Of a DNA stretch of 64,000 bases, positions 1 to 10,919 are shown one piece after another (the stretch's first letter is position 1; the number at the start of each line of letters is the position of its first letter). The notes beneath the pieces are model-generated. The model had not been told where the DNA came from. It did no database searches and saw only the letters and a program-made list of their open reading frames with translations. This stretch comes from Aedes albopictus (taxonomy: Eukaryota; Arthropoda; Insecta; Diptera; Culicidae): positions 18,419,440 through 18,483,439 of the forward strand of contig NC_085138.1 in NCBI RefSeq assembly GCF_035046485.1, given 5' to 3'. A program made the translations under genes and the position numbers.

Positions 1-199
1 ATTTTTCAAAATTTAATTGTTGGCCAACTGTCCACCCGTGGCGCTCGCATCGTTTTTTGTTCGAGTTTGACGTTTGCTCACTATCGCCACCTAGCTGATG
101 GTTGGCCAAGCTTAGTCCTTTTAGCATTGGGCGAATGTGTTTCCGTGACTATGATTTAAATCGAAAAATGTACGAAGTGTTACGTCTGTTTGTCTGTGC
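1..199. other. Unassigned AT-rich edge
   Basis: I see no gene, repeat boundary or RNA feature here. The sequence is moderately AT-rich and only short chance open frames cross it. Confidence 0.4.
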
Positions 200-1070
200 T
201 CCAAGTATTCTATTAGAAATTTTTACATTTGATTTCCCCAGGATTTTTTTCCAATATGTTTGTACAAGAAATCCTTTCTTAAGTTCTTTCATGCAAGGAT
301 TTCTAAATGTATTTCTATAATTACTCCTACAAGATTTTTTTTTTTTCGAAGATTCTTATACATTCCTCCAGAGGATCCTTTGAGTGTTTTTGCCAGAAAT
401 GCTTTAGAAATTCCTCCAATAATCTTTTCAAAGATTCAGGAATTCTTACAATAAATACTTCAGCAATTCAAATTGAAAAAATGAAAGAATTATTTCAAGA
501 TTTCCCACAGAAATTTTTACAATGAATTCTCCTAGAATTCCTTCAATGAATACATTAGGTGATCTTCCAAAGTATCCATCAGGATTTATTCTATTGATAC
601 CGATACTTCGAAGGTTTCTTTAGAGATAACATCAAGGATTCGTCCAGATTTCATTCAAAGGAAGATTTCCAAGTGAGGAACTCTAAGAAGTATTTCTTGG
701 ATATTTTTTACGATTCATCTAGGAATTATCCCTAGATTCTGAGATTTACAAATTCCTCCAATGTTTCCTTAAAAATTAGCTTCAGGGAACTGCTCCAAGC
801 GTTCCTGAAGGAATTTTCAGGAAATTCCATGAAGAGTTTCTTTAAGATTTCCAGAAATGATTTCTTAGGGGCTACCCCACTTACCCCACTTGCTTTATTC
901 AGCAATTTCCCAAAGGAATCATTTAGAAAATCCTTCAGACTTTTTTTTGGAATTACTTCAAGCGTTCTTATTGTAATGCATCAAATCTCCTTTCAATGAT
1001 TTCTTAGGAATTTGTTGAGGCATTTCTTTATTTAAATCTGCAGGGATTTGTTCTGAAATTTGTTTTAAAA
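200..1070. repeat. Degenerate 12-bp-type minisatellite (AT-rich variant)
   Basis: Repeated approximate units such as TTCCTCCAGAGGATTCCTT and AGGAATTC-like words recur every 12 or so bases with heavy decay and T-tracts. The same family occurs at 6.7-8.0, 23.9-28.9, 39.2-40.8, 43.6-45.6, 47-49.9 and 52.6-53.7 kb. Open frames here are by-products of the periodicity. A short patch near 880-895 repeats CCCCACTTA and does not follow the pattern. Confidence 0.6.
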
Positions 1071-1799
1071 AAATGCTGTTTGGCACAATTTGTTCAAGAG
1101 AGCCTGCATTGGGTTCGAGTCATGTGTCGTCGTAGTTGGAGGGAAAAGGTGTTTTTTTTATTTATTTTGGATTCGGCTACGATGGCCCCAGTAGCAGTTC
1201 GTGTGGCGCGTTATCGAGTATGCGATAGCATGGCAGCTAAAATTCGAGGATCGAGCGAGTGGTTTGAACTAAAGATAGTAGAGTGAATATAGATCCGCGG
1301 ACATCGCTGTGTGAAATGTTTCAAGCGTGTGAATGATAGTTTTCAAGAGTGCGACAAGGAAATATGACGTCATGTGTTCCATTGATGTTGTTGAAGTGAT
1401 GACATCATGATGATTTTGACAGTTCATTTGGATACAATGGATTCATCTACTATATAAAGTTTGAACGAGTGAACATGTCGAGATGGTTTTTGTTTTTATC
1501 AGACATGGTCGACATGGTTTTGCCGAATGTTGGCGGAAATTTCATGTTTTTTTAAATACCACAGTAGGATAACACAACTGAGAGGGTTGCTCCACTACCA
1601 AAAGAGCAACATGGCATTGCTGAATGGGCAGAACATGGCCATCGTCAATATCATGTTTATGTGTGTCATGGCCGTGAATTCTGTTCCATGGGCACTGCCA
1701 TCTTCTAAATTGAAGATCTTGTTTGGCAGAAGAATATAGGCGTCCGTGTGAGAAACACCGATCTTACGATCGGCAAAAAGTAGTGCCACGCATGTAGTT
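1071..1799. other. Unassigned non-coding stretch
   Basis: No frame here looks like a protein. A TATA-like word (CTATATAAAG) lies near 1450 and duplicated TGACGTCAT/TGACATCAT words lie at about 1370-1410, which resemble CRE-type sites, but no transcript can be tied to them. The overlapping frames at 1527-1789 on both strands show no recognisable domain. Confidence 0.35.
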
Positions 1800-2330
1800 T
1801 TGCTTATAACCCCCCCCCCCTCCCCTTTCCGATGGCGGGAATTGGGGCAACGGCCTACTACCGTTCAGGTAATTTTATCAAAACTTTGATCATTTGATCA
1901 CCCTGACGGTAAATCTGATTCTTAGGACCTCTTCCCGAATTATAAAGTACGGCCTCACACGGGTCGACTCGGAAGTCAAAATGGCTTCCGAGTCTAACAG
2001 CCAAAGACGACCTTACGTCCGATTCCGGACGAATCCCTCGGGCCTCAGGCCTTAATCATCAAGGAGGGTCCTCTCTTGGCACGGTCACTCCGGTATCGTC
2101 CTGGGCTGTGCCGATATCGACAATGAGAGAAGACGCCTATTAGCACCAACGACCCCAGCAAAGCCGCTGGACAGATTCCGATGACATTCCGGATCAACGT
2201 GCATCCCCGAGCAGCCCCGCTGCGAGAATCCGGCCCCACGGTAGGGCTATCGCAATCGTGCGTAACCGTGGGGACCAACGCCGAAGGAGCAGAACAGTGA
2301 GTACCCAGTGATGATCGATCCCTTCTTATA
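1800..2330. mobile_element. GC-richer patch, probable transposable element remnant
   Basis: This patch opens with a C-tract (about 1810) and is distinctly more GC-rich than its flanks, with an abrupt change near 2330. The longest frame (minus, 2045-2362) has no recognisable domain. Composition and sharp edges suggest a decayed retroelement untranslated region or gag portion, but no diagnostic motif or target duplication was found. Confidence 0.25.
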
Positions 2331-4898
2331 CACACCACACAAAATGTGAAAACCACACCCACACGCCACAGGATAGGGCAAATAAATGTTTAAAGAACAT
2401 GAAAATTGGGTGTTTCCATACTTTGTCACGCGTCCCCTTGATCACCCAGTAGTAAGCCGACTCTGAGACCCAGTTGCTGCTTGCTGCTGCTAGCTTGTAC
2501 GGGTTAGTAGTTGGCAGGCAGCTAGTTACAATGGCACGGTAAAGGCTGGGTATGCTGCGCATCATCAGTGTCAAATAATCCTTTATAATCTTCACAATAT
2601 GTGCATTTCTTTGCATTAGTCGACCAAACCATATAAAATTTATTCAAAAAAGTACAAACCTGTATATCTGCAAGCTGAATTATTGTTCTATTGTAGATTA
2701 ATAGCGTTCATTCTTGCTTACAGATAGTTTCTGCAGTTTAGGAGAAATTTCACCTATTATATCAACCATGAAAAATAAACTCGCCCCATATCACCATAAA
2801 ATTGATAAAACTCAGGTCAACATTAATTTTATATATCGCAAACATCACAATAACATACACCAAGGAGCAAAACGTTTAAAAATTTGGTGAAATTTTAAAG
2901 TTTCAGAATTTATTGCTAAGTGGATCTTTTTTTCTGTCATACCCAATTTTTAAGCAATTTTCCCAATCTTGTCTGAGTTCACTTTATTCCTCAAGAACCA
3001 AATATTTTTCAACACAGATTATTAAAACAATGTAAAATGGATGTAGTGCATTCATTGAAAGATATATTTTATCGTTTTTGCATGTAGTTTTCATTAGAAA
3101 CTGAAACCACTATATGGTGGATCTTTTTTTGTGCCGGTCACTGTACCTGCACTTTAGCATCGCCCTGGATGGAGTGTTGCGCTCAGCTGGACTCAACATC
3201 CGGTGTATTATTTTCCCGTCATCCTGTGTAACTAGGTACGTTTCGCAAATTTTGACAGCATTTAACTCAGCTGTACCTCTAATAAAGCTTTACCCATTTC
3301 TTAAAACTAGCTGCCCTAATTTTCAGTTTAATAGTTTATGTAGGATCCCACATTGTTCCCTACTTGCCTTCTTATTAAACATGGTTCCATCGAACGTGAT
3401 GTCCCTTTATAATCTACGACGCACAATGGAAAGATTGATTGCTAATTACATACTTTGGGTCCCTGCGTAGGAAGCTACATTTGCTGGAACCTTCGTAGCG
3501 CGAACGAACGTGCCTTCAGTCTCAACTCTTCAATAGGTACGCCTATTTCTCAGATGTCAGAAGGTACATCTATCCACACATCGCCGCGTACAGCCTGTGG
3601 TTTCTATTTTTACGGAAGCTATGTTGTGTTGTAATTCGATTCTCACATGCGATGTGATGCGATACCAACACGAGCTGAGCAGCCAGCGTTAGTCTGATTC
3701 AAATTGGCACAACAAATTGGATCGATTGGCGTAATTGCTTTAATGAGGGATTAAGCTCTATTAAGCTTTGCTGGCGGCGCTGGTGGTGCTATGCAAGCAG
3801 CTGTTCGATGAAAATCGACATTATCCTACGTTATTGTCCCGTAGATATCAACCAAGCTGCCAAGTGATGCGATTACCGCGAATCTAATATTAATTGGCTT
3901 CGACCTGTGCCTGTGGTGGCTTAGGTGGACCCACCTTGTCGTTACGCAACACGCATGAAATTTAATTGCCTTTTCGAACTGCTCGCCACACGGACATCAA
4001 ATGGGTGGAAGGGAATTAATTATGTTAAATCAAACGACAAAAGTATCCCGACACAATCATTGTGGAGTCAGGAATAATAGCTCTTTCAGAAAGTAGATTA
4101 TATCGAAGCCCACATTATCAGGAAAACTTGAAGCGTTGTCCTTTTTCCTAACCAACATCAAACGTCATCAAAGCTAGTTCAAAGCGAGTTCAGATGTATT
4201 AGTACTTAATGTACATTTATGTTTATTTTTCTATTCTTTTAAATGACTCCAATCATTCTCACAATTCCTTCAAAACCGTATGAACGGTAAACTATAGTAC
4301 CCCGAGAGAAGCACTCCAGTCGCAACGCACAACTAAGATAAGAAGCCCCAGTAATTGATTTATGCTCGTGTATTTGAAGGCATCTTCAAGTTCACAATCA
4401 TAACTTCCTGTCGATATCAATTTGCTCTCGCTCCTACTTCACATCAGCAAGCAGCGCACAGTCAAGATGAGAGTTGTAATGCCACGTGGTGGTGCTACTG
4501 CTGGGTATGATTCAACGAGCCCCGTTGGCATCATCCTGTAGTAGGTAGATGGACCATTCGCGCAGATTGCGAGATCGATCAGAAGGGCTCTCCATCAAAA
4601 GGCGTTGTTGTTATCAAACTCCTTCATGACGACGGTGGTGGTATGTCTGTCTTCGAGCGGATGGATCTAATTTCCTCCATGCTCCGTCTTCTGGTTTGTG
4701 TGGACACGAGTAGATGTGTCGTAGAAGGTTATCGTTAACCAAAGGAAATGTGTTCAATTATTCTGACAATAATGTTAATTAATTTTCTCCAAGATCAAGA
4801 GTGGTATTTTATGATTGAATGTATAAATTTAATTCTTCATCTTGCTAGTGTTATATACATAGCAATATGGGCAAAATTGGCTAATCAGCTTAGCGTCA
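2331..4898. other. Mostly unique non-coding DNA
   Basis: No repeat family recognised elsewhere in the window appears here, and no open frame carries a recognisable motif. The complexity is higher than in the minisatellite tracts, so this is likely host intergenic or intronic sequence. It holds the homeodomain-site-rich segment annotated separately. Confidence 0.45.
3715..4030. promoter_or_regulatory. Candidate enhancer: cluster of homeodomain-type sites
   Basis: Within about 300 bp there are TAATTGCTTTAATG, a GGATTAA word (TAATCC type), TAATATTAATTGG, TTTAATTGC and GAATTAATTATG. Such ATTA/TAATTG cores are bound by homeodomain proteins. The segment is non-repetitive relative to the rest of the window. 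Function is inference from motif density only; ATTA words are also common by chance in AT-rich DNA. Confidence 0.2.
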
Positions 4899-4901
4899 TT
4901 A

Positions 4902-5064
4902 GGGGCTGTCCATAAACCACGTGGTCATGAAGGGGGGGGGGGGGGGGGGGTTCGGCCAATGATCATTTTGTATGGACAAATTAAAAAATTTGTATGGACA
5001 AATAACCACGCGGGGGGGATTGAAAAGTCCCAAAAAAATGACCACGTGGTTTATGGACAGCCCC
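4902..5064. mobile_element. PIF/Harbinger-like MITE with TTA target duplication
   Basis: A 163-bp near-palindrome. The left end GGGGCTGTCCATAAACCACG matches the reverse complement of the right end, and TTA lies on both sides (4899-4901 and 5065-5067). Three-base TWA duplications with G-rich ends are characteristic of PIF/Harbinger elements. The loop holds a 19-G run (4932-4950) and a duplicated TTGTATGGACAAA word. No coding capacity. A relative sits at 62218-62367. Confidence 0.85.
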
Positions 5065-5089
5065 TTAGAGCTAATATGTTTGCATTCTT

Positions 5090-5235
5090 GAAGAGTGAAG
5101 TGGACACATGCAAAACGGCCATTGTCAAAGGAAGCTCCCGGATAATAACTGTGGAAATGTGCGGCTCATATAATGCAGCTGAGAAGCAGGTTTTGTCCCG
5201 GGATGTTACACCAAAGATAAGAGAATAGAAGAAGG
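5090..5235 (+). mobile_element. 5'-truncated Feilai-type SINE
   Basis: The body and tail match the 3' half of the SINE at 7036-7326: ACATGCAAAA, GGCCATTGTC, ATAATAACTGTGGAA, GCTGAGAAGCAGG, TTGTCCC and a purine-rich GAAGAAG end. The tRNA-like head with A and B boxes is absent, as expected from incomplete reverse transcription. It starts 25 bp after the adjacent MITE. Confidence 0.7.
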
Positions 5236-5382
5236 TATTACCAGGTGTTTCAGAGGCCGTCAACGGGTCCCAAGGGGGGTTCAAACGAGTTTCAACGTGT
5301 CTCCGAAGCCTTGTAGGGGACTTTAAGGGCGTTACAGCGGAACCCAGATGGTTTCATATGGGTTCCAGGATATTCTCCAGTT
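5236..5382. repeat. Degenerate GTTTCA/GGGTTCC-type interspersed repeat
   Basis: Decayed units such as GGTGTTTCAGAGG, GGGGTTCAAACGAG and GGGTTCCAGGA recur here, at 5640-5790, and (opposite sense) at 6290-6590. It is a second low-complexity family distinct from the GGAATTCC type. No boundaries can be fixed. Confidence 0.4.
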
Positions 5383-5635
5383 AGCCTAGTGGTTAAGGCT
5401 ATGTATCGCCAATCCGGAGACGGTGGGTTCGATTCCCGTTCGGTCGGGAAAATTTTCTCGACTGCCTGGGTATCATGTATCATTGTACTTGCGTCACAAT
5501 ATACAAATTCATGCAATGGCAGGCAAAGAAAGCCCTTCCATTAATAACTGTGGAAGTGCTCAAAAGAACACTAAGTTAAAGCGAGGCAGGCCAAGTCCAG
5601 TGGGGACGTAAAGCCACGAAGAAGAAGAAAATATT
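5383..5635 (+). mobile_element. tRNA-derived SINE, Feilai type
   Basis: The head has a Pol III A box (TAGCCTAGTGGTTAAGG) and B box (GGTTCGATTCCCG), followed by a unique body (CTGCCTGGGTATCATG, TAATAACTGTGGAAGTGCTC) and a GAAGAAGAAG tail. This order is the canonical tRNA-related SINE layout and resembles the Feilai family described from Aedes aegypti. The body lacks the GAGG tail variant of the copy at 7036-7326. Family name is inference. Confidence 0.8.
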
Positions 5636-6060
5636 TAAAGAGATTGCAGAAGGCAGTATTTACGAACTTTTGGAAGCCTTCAGGAGGTCTTATAAAGGTA
5701 ACAAAGGCGGCAGCGGAATTTGAAAAGTTGCAGTAGAATATGCAGCCATTGTTACAAGGTTCAAATCAGATTTTCTTTTCTTTCCAATATGCGCCATGAT
5801 ACTTGAGGATTTAGGTAGGTTCACATACATCAACGATTAGAAATACACTGGGCTACAATCATGATCTACAGTGAGGTGTGCCAAGGTTATCCTGAGTTCA
5901 GATAACTAGACTCTCAGATATGAAGAATGTTTCAAATACATGAGAGTTTGAGAAGGTTCAGGGAACTTTCAATGCATTTCAGAGCTGTTTGCAAAAATGG
6001 AGATTAGAGAGGCGTGTTATGGTGATACTATGAATTTCATACAATCCGTTAAAAGTCCGT
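5636..6060. repeat. Decayed interspersed repeat, no gene
   Basis: Traces of the GTTTCA/TTTGGAAGCC-type degenerate repeat at 5640-5770 and 5930-5990 alternate with unassigned DNA. No frame with a recognisable motif. Confidence 0.3.
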
Positions 6061-6070
6061 ACACCAAACT

Positions 6071-6249
6071 TTTTTTTTCTGTATTAACGAAATTTTTAGC
6101 CCTAGGCTAGTTCATCTCGGGACCCACGCTTTACTTCCCTTCCGAAGGAAGATCCCACATTTTAGTGAGTTTGTCGGGAGTGGGATTCGATCCCAGGTCC
6201 TCGGCGTGATAGTCACGGGCTTTAACCATTACACCAGATCCGCTCCACA
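6071..6249 (-). mobile_element. tRNA-derived SINE (short family), full length
   Basis: Read on the minus strand it begins with GGAGCGGATCTGGTGTAATG, has a B box (GGGATCGAATCCC), a body ending GGTCCCGAGATGAACTAGCC, and a poly-A-like tail (poly-T at 6071 on the plus strand). Direct repeats ACACCAAACT flank it at 6061-6070 and 6250-6259, a clear target duplication. Relatives lie at 57853-58033 (minus) and about 62588-62740 (plus). Confidence 0.9.
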
Positions 6250-6289
6250 ACACCAAACTATGGTCATCTTAGATTCCTCTCTCCTCTTG

Positions 6290-6590
6290 TAGAGATTCAT
6301 CCCTAACCACTGAAGATCCTTGTAATCCTCCTGCTGAAGCTCTTTGGAACCCCATAAAACCTCCTACTGAACCCTGCAAGTTTCTTTGAATGTCCTTGGA
6401 ACCCTGTAAAACCTTGTACACATGTTCTGTTAAGGATTATTTAACTTTTATTATGACTACAACATACAAGAGTTGTAAAAACTTATGTAGAATATGTGTG
6501 CCTCTGGGGTTGAAGCAATTGGAACCCTTCAAATCATTCCTGAACCCAATGAAAACTTATGAAAGCCCCTGAATCCCCTGTGAAAATTGA
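6290..6590. repeat. Degenerate CCTGAACCC-type repeat
   Basis: Units such as TTGGAACCCC, CTGAACCCTGCAA and GAACCCAATG recur irregularly. It looks like the opposite orientation of the degenerate family at 5236-5382. No coding content. Confidence 0.4.
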
Positions 6591-6659
6591 ATGGCTAAAT
6601 TCTATACGCTGCTCTGTCTATACTTATTTCTCGCAGCGTTGTATTCAATTTACACACAA

Positions 6660-7022
6660 TTTACACAGCAAAAAACCTGGGATTTCATTATGAATTCCAC
6701 CAGGCACATCTTCTGAAATTCTTGCAGATGTTTTTTTTCCAGGAACTTTTTTTTTCAGAATTCTTTACAGATGCTTTTGCAAGGATGCATTAAAGAATGC
6801 CTCCAGGAATTTTCACAAGGCTTCCTGCAGTGGCTTCATTATGGACTCCTCCAGAGATTCCTTCCAGAGTTCTCTAAGGATTAGAGGTTCCCACAGTGGT
6901 TATTTCAGTGCTTTTTTTGAGATTTTCTTAAGGATTTTTTTTCAGGGTTTTCCAAAAAAATACCATGGATCCTTTTAGGTATTTCTGCAGATATTCCTTC
7001 AGAGTTATTTTTTTAAAGTGGA
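6660..7022. repeat. Degenerate minisatellite tract
   Basis: T-rich variant of the 12-bp-type minisatellite (CTCCAGGAATTTT, CTCCAGAGATTCCTTCC). It was the target of the SINE at 7036-7326. Confidence 0.55.
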
Positions 7023-7035
7023 GAGTTTGTTCCGA

Positions 7036-7326
7036 AGGGCCCATATAGCCGAGGCGGTAAACGCACGGGTATTCAGCATGACCATGCTGAGGGTGACGGG
7101 TTCGATTCCCGGTCGGTCCAGGATTTTTTCGTAAAGGAAATTTCCTTGACTTCCTTGGGCATAGAGTATCTTCGTGCCTGCCACACGATATACACATGCA
7201 AAATGGTCATTGGCAGAGGAAGCTCTCAGTTAATAACTGTGGAAGTGCTCATAGAACACTAAGCTGAGAAGCAGGGTTTGTCCCAGTGAGGACGTTACGC
7301 CAAGAAGAGGAGAGAGGAGAGGAGAG
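7036..7326 (+). mobile_element. tRNA-derived SINE, Feilai type, with 13-bp target duplication
   Basis: An intact copy. The A box region is TATAGCCGAGGCGGTAAACG and the B box GGTTCGATTCCCGG. The body carries TCCTTGACTTCCTTGGGCAT and TAATAACTGTGGAAGTGCTC, and the tail is a GAGGAGAG run. GAGTTTGTTCCGA flanks it at 7023-7035 and 7327-7339. A nearly identical copy is at about 61832-62117. Confidence 0.92.
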
Positions 7327-7990
7327 GAGTTTGTTCCGATAATTCCATGTGGAATTATTTGGAATGTTTCATTAAGAATTTCTTCCAAACTTAATCCAAA
7401 TTATTCAAAAATTAACCAGAAATTTCTTCATAATTTTGTACAAAACATTGTTTAGGAGTCGATCCAAGGATTCTTTCAATAATTTGTTCAGAAATTACTG
7501 CAAACATGGATTCCGTCAGATTTTTTTTTCCAGGGATTTCTACAGAAATTATTCCAGGAATTTGTATAGAAGCTCTCCTGGGATTTTCCAAGCATTTCTC
7601 ATGAAATTGCTTCCGGGACTCCTCCTGGGGTGTCTTTAGATTGATTGATTGATTTAGCTTTATTTTAGAGACTTTCAGCTTTCTTTAGATATTTTTCCCA
7701 AGAATTCTTCCAGGGATTCACTCGGGATTTCTTCCGGGGATTCACTCAGGGTTTTTTTTCTGGGTTTTTCTTTCCAGGAGCAACTCCAGGGATTATTTGA
7801 AAAAGTCCTCCAGGGATTCTTCCAGGAACTCTTCTTGGGATGCCTACTGGACTTCCTTCTGGAATTCATTCAGGAATTTCTCTAGAAATTCATCCAGGTA
7901 TTCCTACAGGAATTGTTGAGGGATTCCCTTAGGAATACCTCTCGAGATTGCTTCCAGGATTCATCCTGGGGTTTCTTGAAGAATTCTTTC
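7327..7990. repeat. Degenerate minisatellite tract
   Basis: Units of the form TTCCAGGGATTCACTCGGGA and GGAATTCATTCAGGAATTTC with a 12-base beat. A short GATT run (about 7640-7655) precedes a TTTAGCTTTATTTTAGAGAC word that does not fit the pattern. Frames on both strands are repeat artefacts. Confidence 0.6.
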
Positions 7991-8658
7991 AGAACGAAAC
8001 GCAAAAAAGTAGTGTCACCCAAACCCCTTAAAAGTCTCAAAATATTGAAGGGGCTAAAAAAAACATGGCGGCTCAAGAGTCCATTTTCAATAGAAAAAAC
8101 CCGGATTAATCCACTTAGTGGTGATAGTGCCTTTCTCGTCGAAAATGTACTTATGATCTTTCCGTCGACGTAAGCATCCTGAATCCTATGAATACTTTAT
8201 TTATAAAAGCAAGAATTTTATCCAAGCCATCATCGAGTTGGGGAATATATTGATGGCACATAATTCCGACGTTATGTTCAATGTATAGGCAGATCTGAAA
8301 AATGTCAGACCTCTTTGTTGACTGCGTGACCACCTTTACTATTACTGGAGGCCGGTCAATATGAAGCTAAAATATAATTTATTTCACAACCAAAAATCAC
8401 TTTACAGTCTTCGATGAACTTTTTCCTGCACACTTTACTGATTAGTAGATTCAAAAGATTTTACCAAAAAATGGAAGCAAGTGAAATTTTTCATACCGAA
8501 TCCAATTTAAATTTGAACCATATCACAGAAAGCGAGGAGCAATCAGTCGGATCAAAATTTTGCGCTGTAATTTTATACGCAAAAGGGGATCGAAAAAATT
8601 TTTTTTCGAAGTTGATGCGATTAAATTTTTATTTTCCCATGCAACCCCCATTCTACTG
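7991..8658. other. Unassigned stretch with a repeat-end-like word
   Basis: GTGCCTTTCTCGTCGAAAATG at 8130-8150 is inverted relative to the GAGAAAGGCAAAA word at 13820-13835, so this may be one edge of the large satellite-bearing element that ends there. The rest shows no gene or RNA feature; the frames at 8414-8781 have no recognisable motif. Confidence 0.3.
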
Positions 8659-9134
8659 TACTGCCGTTCTAAGCATATCTGTCCCATGTTGATTTTCAGC
8701 ATTTTTCACTTTTTTCCTCCTATCGGTATAATTGTATGTGTATTTTTATGTAAACTTGTAAAAGTCCTTAGTGTGTTCTGAAATTCCGAAAATAAATACC
8801 AAGTCATATTGTCCCATTGTTGCATTTCCAAGCATATCTGTCCCACTAAAAGAAATACAGTCAAAAACTGCGAAAAGTATGCGTGGAAATTTCAAATTTG
8901 CGTTGTGTTTCACAGCATAACTGTCCCGCTGGGAACTATTTATTCAAAAATGAAATGATTTTTCGCGTTAAAAAAGGCAACTTCTGAAGTGATTCAGATA
9001 TAATCCATTTTAATAGTGTGCCGTTGGGGTACTGTATTTGTTTGTCAATTAGAAAAATACGTTATCAACTTTAATCGCAGTTTTCTCAGTTGCACATTTT
9101 TGAACATGGTACAGATATGCTTACAACGGCAGTA
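8659..9134. mobile_element. TA-flanked TIR element with subterminal repeats
   Basis: Terminal inverted repeats of about 28 bp: left CTGCCGTTCTAAGCATATCT, right the inverted CTGCCGTTGTAAGCATATCT, each bordered by TA (8659-8660, 9133-9134). Internal copies of GCATATCTGTCCCA-like words occur near 8830 and 8920. No transposase frame. TA duplication suggests a Tc1/mariner-type non-autonomous element. Its terminal motif recurs in the small MITE at 36755-36830. Confidence 0.75.
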
Positions 9135-9216
9135 GTATATTTACACCAAAGGAATTTGTAAAGGAGTGATTTGATGAGCCTGCTTCAGTTTTGTCAAGAT
9201 TTTGTTCTCTTACACA

Positions 9217-10231
9217 TACCGTCCTTACACAGTAATGGATCACACACAGTTACGGATCACTTTGATGTTTAAAGTCGAATATCTGGCTCAAAACATATAT
9301 TTCGGCACGAAATTCATTTTTGTAGCATGATCCTATTTGTTTTCTGAGATAAAAAGTCATTTACAAGAGATCAATCTAAAAATAAAATGTATTTTAGTGC
9401 ATCGATAGTGCTGTCCTCTCACATCTGCCAGTAAACAGCCGAATTCCATAAGAAGCTACTCCTGCAGCGGTAAGCTCTAAAAGTGTCGAAATCCATCAAT
9501 TTTGATATAAAAATCGCTCGTACACGTTGGATAAGATAAGTATGTATCTATTAAAAGAAGTTTTGTTTCATTCTGGGATTCAAATACTAGAATAATGTGA
9601 TTTTCAACAGTGATCCATAATGTGACCCAAAAACTGATCGTTTGACGCTATTATGGACCACTTTTAACAAATATAGGTTTTTGCTCCACTAAACGTTCTT
9701 GATACAATATTCTTACCTTAAAGTATCAAAAGTATCATTAAAAAACATGTAACCTTGAAAACCAGGTGTCTTGAAACACAGAGTTGTAATAATAACACTT
9801 AAAATGGAGAGCATCACTGAAACCTAGTGGCGCACCACTATCGAAGTAAATAGATTCGGGACTTTTTAATGTTTTCTCTTTATTCCTGTTTTAAAATCGG
9901 GTACTCCATCAGTAAAATAATCAATACACTGCGTAGTTTAGCCTTACAAACGCAAATTTATTATTAGAATTGGAATTTTGAGTAATTTTGCACTGATCCA
10001 TAATATGGCAAAAAATGATCCATAATAAGGCATTTTGTAAACAACGAAATATTCCTTTTTTACGCAGAAATGCCTTGCGATTATACTTCAAACGGATCGG
10101 TAATGAAAAGTTCAAATCAAAACATAGCCAACGGTGCTTTCAAAGTCGTAGTTTTTGTTTTCTTTTATTTTTAATTGAATTTTGAAGGTCAAAAATACTA
10201 CTAAGTGATCCATTACTGTGTACCCACGGTA
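9217..10231. mobile_element. 1.0-kb TA-flanked TIR element with TGATCCATAA subterminal repeats
   Basis: The left end TACCGTCCTTACACAGTAAT and the inverted right end TACCGTGGGTACACAGTAAT agree over 27 bases except for three in the middle; 18 bases (TACACAGTAATGGATCAC) are perfect. The outer TA on each side is the likely target duplication. GATCCATAA/TTATGGA words recur inside at about 9610, 9655, 9992 and 10017. No frame encodes a recognisable transposase; a short plus-strand frame starts MPCDYTSNGS at about 10071 but closes quickly. Confidence 0.75.
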
Positions 10232-10239
10232 CATATTTA

Positions 10240-10914
10240 TCACTTGCATTGATTATTTTCACTGTTTTACCACTTCCTATGAGATACCCGGAACCGGTTC
10301 CAAGATTGTACCTATTGTCTCAAATATGGTCTGAGACTAGTTTCTTGCTAACTGTTCAACAGGTTTTCTAAAAGGCTAATATTGATGTGCATGCGTAGAT
10401 TTGATTCATTTTACATTTTGGTCATTCTGGCGGGACACACAAAACGGGTTCTGGAACACTACCGGTAGTCTCTAATGTGATCTGAGACTATTTTCTTGTG
10501 AACCGTTCATCTGGTTATCGAAAAAGCCGTGGTTTGATGTGAACTGGTTCTGGTACACCACCGATAGTCTCTGATGTGATCAAAGGCTGTGTTCTTGCAA
10601 ACCTCATCAGGTTATCAATGGGGTTGTTATCAATGGGATCATAGGTTAGGTGCATCAATGGTTCATCAATAAGTTAGGTTATCAATAGGTTCATGGGTTT
10701 GGCTCCCATATGCATTTGACCACTTCCAGCGGGACACCCGGAACCGGTTCCGGAATACTGATGGTTGTACCAAATATGGTCTGAAACCATTTTCTTGTTA
10801 GCCGTTTATCAGGTTATCTAAAGAGCCGCGATTTGATGTGTCGCATGCATGGGTTTGGTTCACTTTTATATTTGACCGCTTTCGGCAGGACATCCGGAAC
10901 CGGTTCCAGAGCAC
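10240..10914. repeat. 156-bp satellite array, left part
   Basis: Tandem decayed units each carrying CCGGAACCGGTTCC, then ACTACCGGTAGTCTC, TCAGGTTATCGAAAA and GTGTCGCATGCATGGG. Spacing between successive CCGGAACC words is about 154-157 bp (e.g. near 10289 and 10447; 10739 and 10896). The array resumes at 12766 after the palindromic insertion. Confidence 0.85.
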
Positions 10915-10919
10915 TACTG

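Noticed and set aside
2045..2362. 105-codon minus-strand frame as a gene
   Set aside because: Composition follows a GC-rich element remnant and no domain is recognisable.
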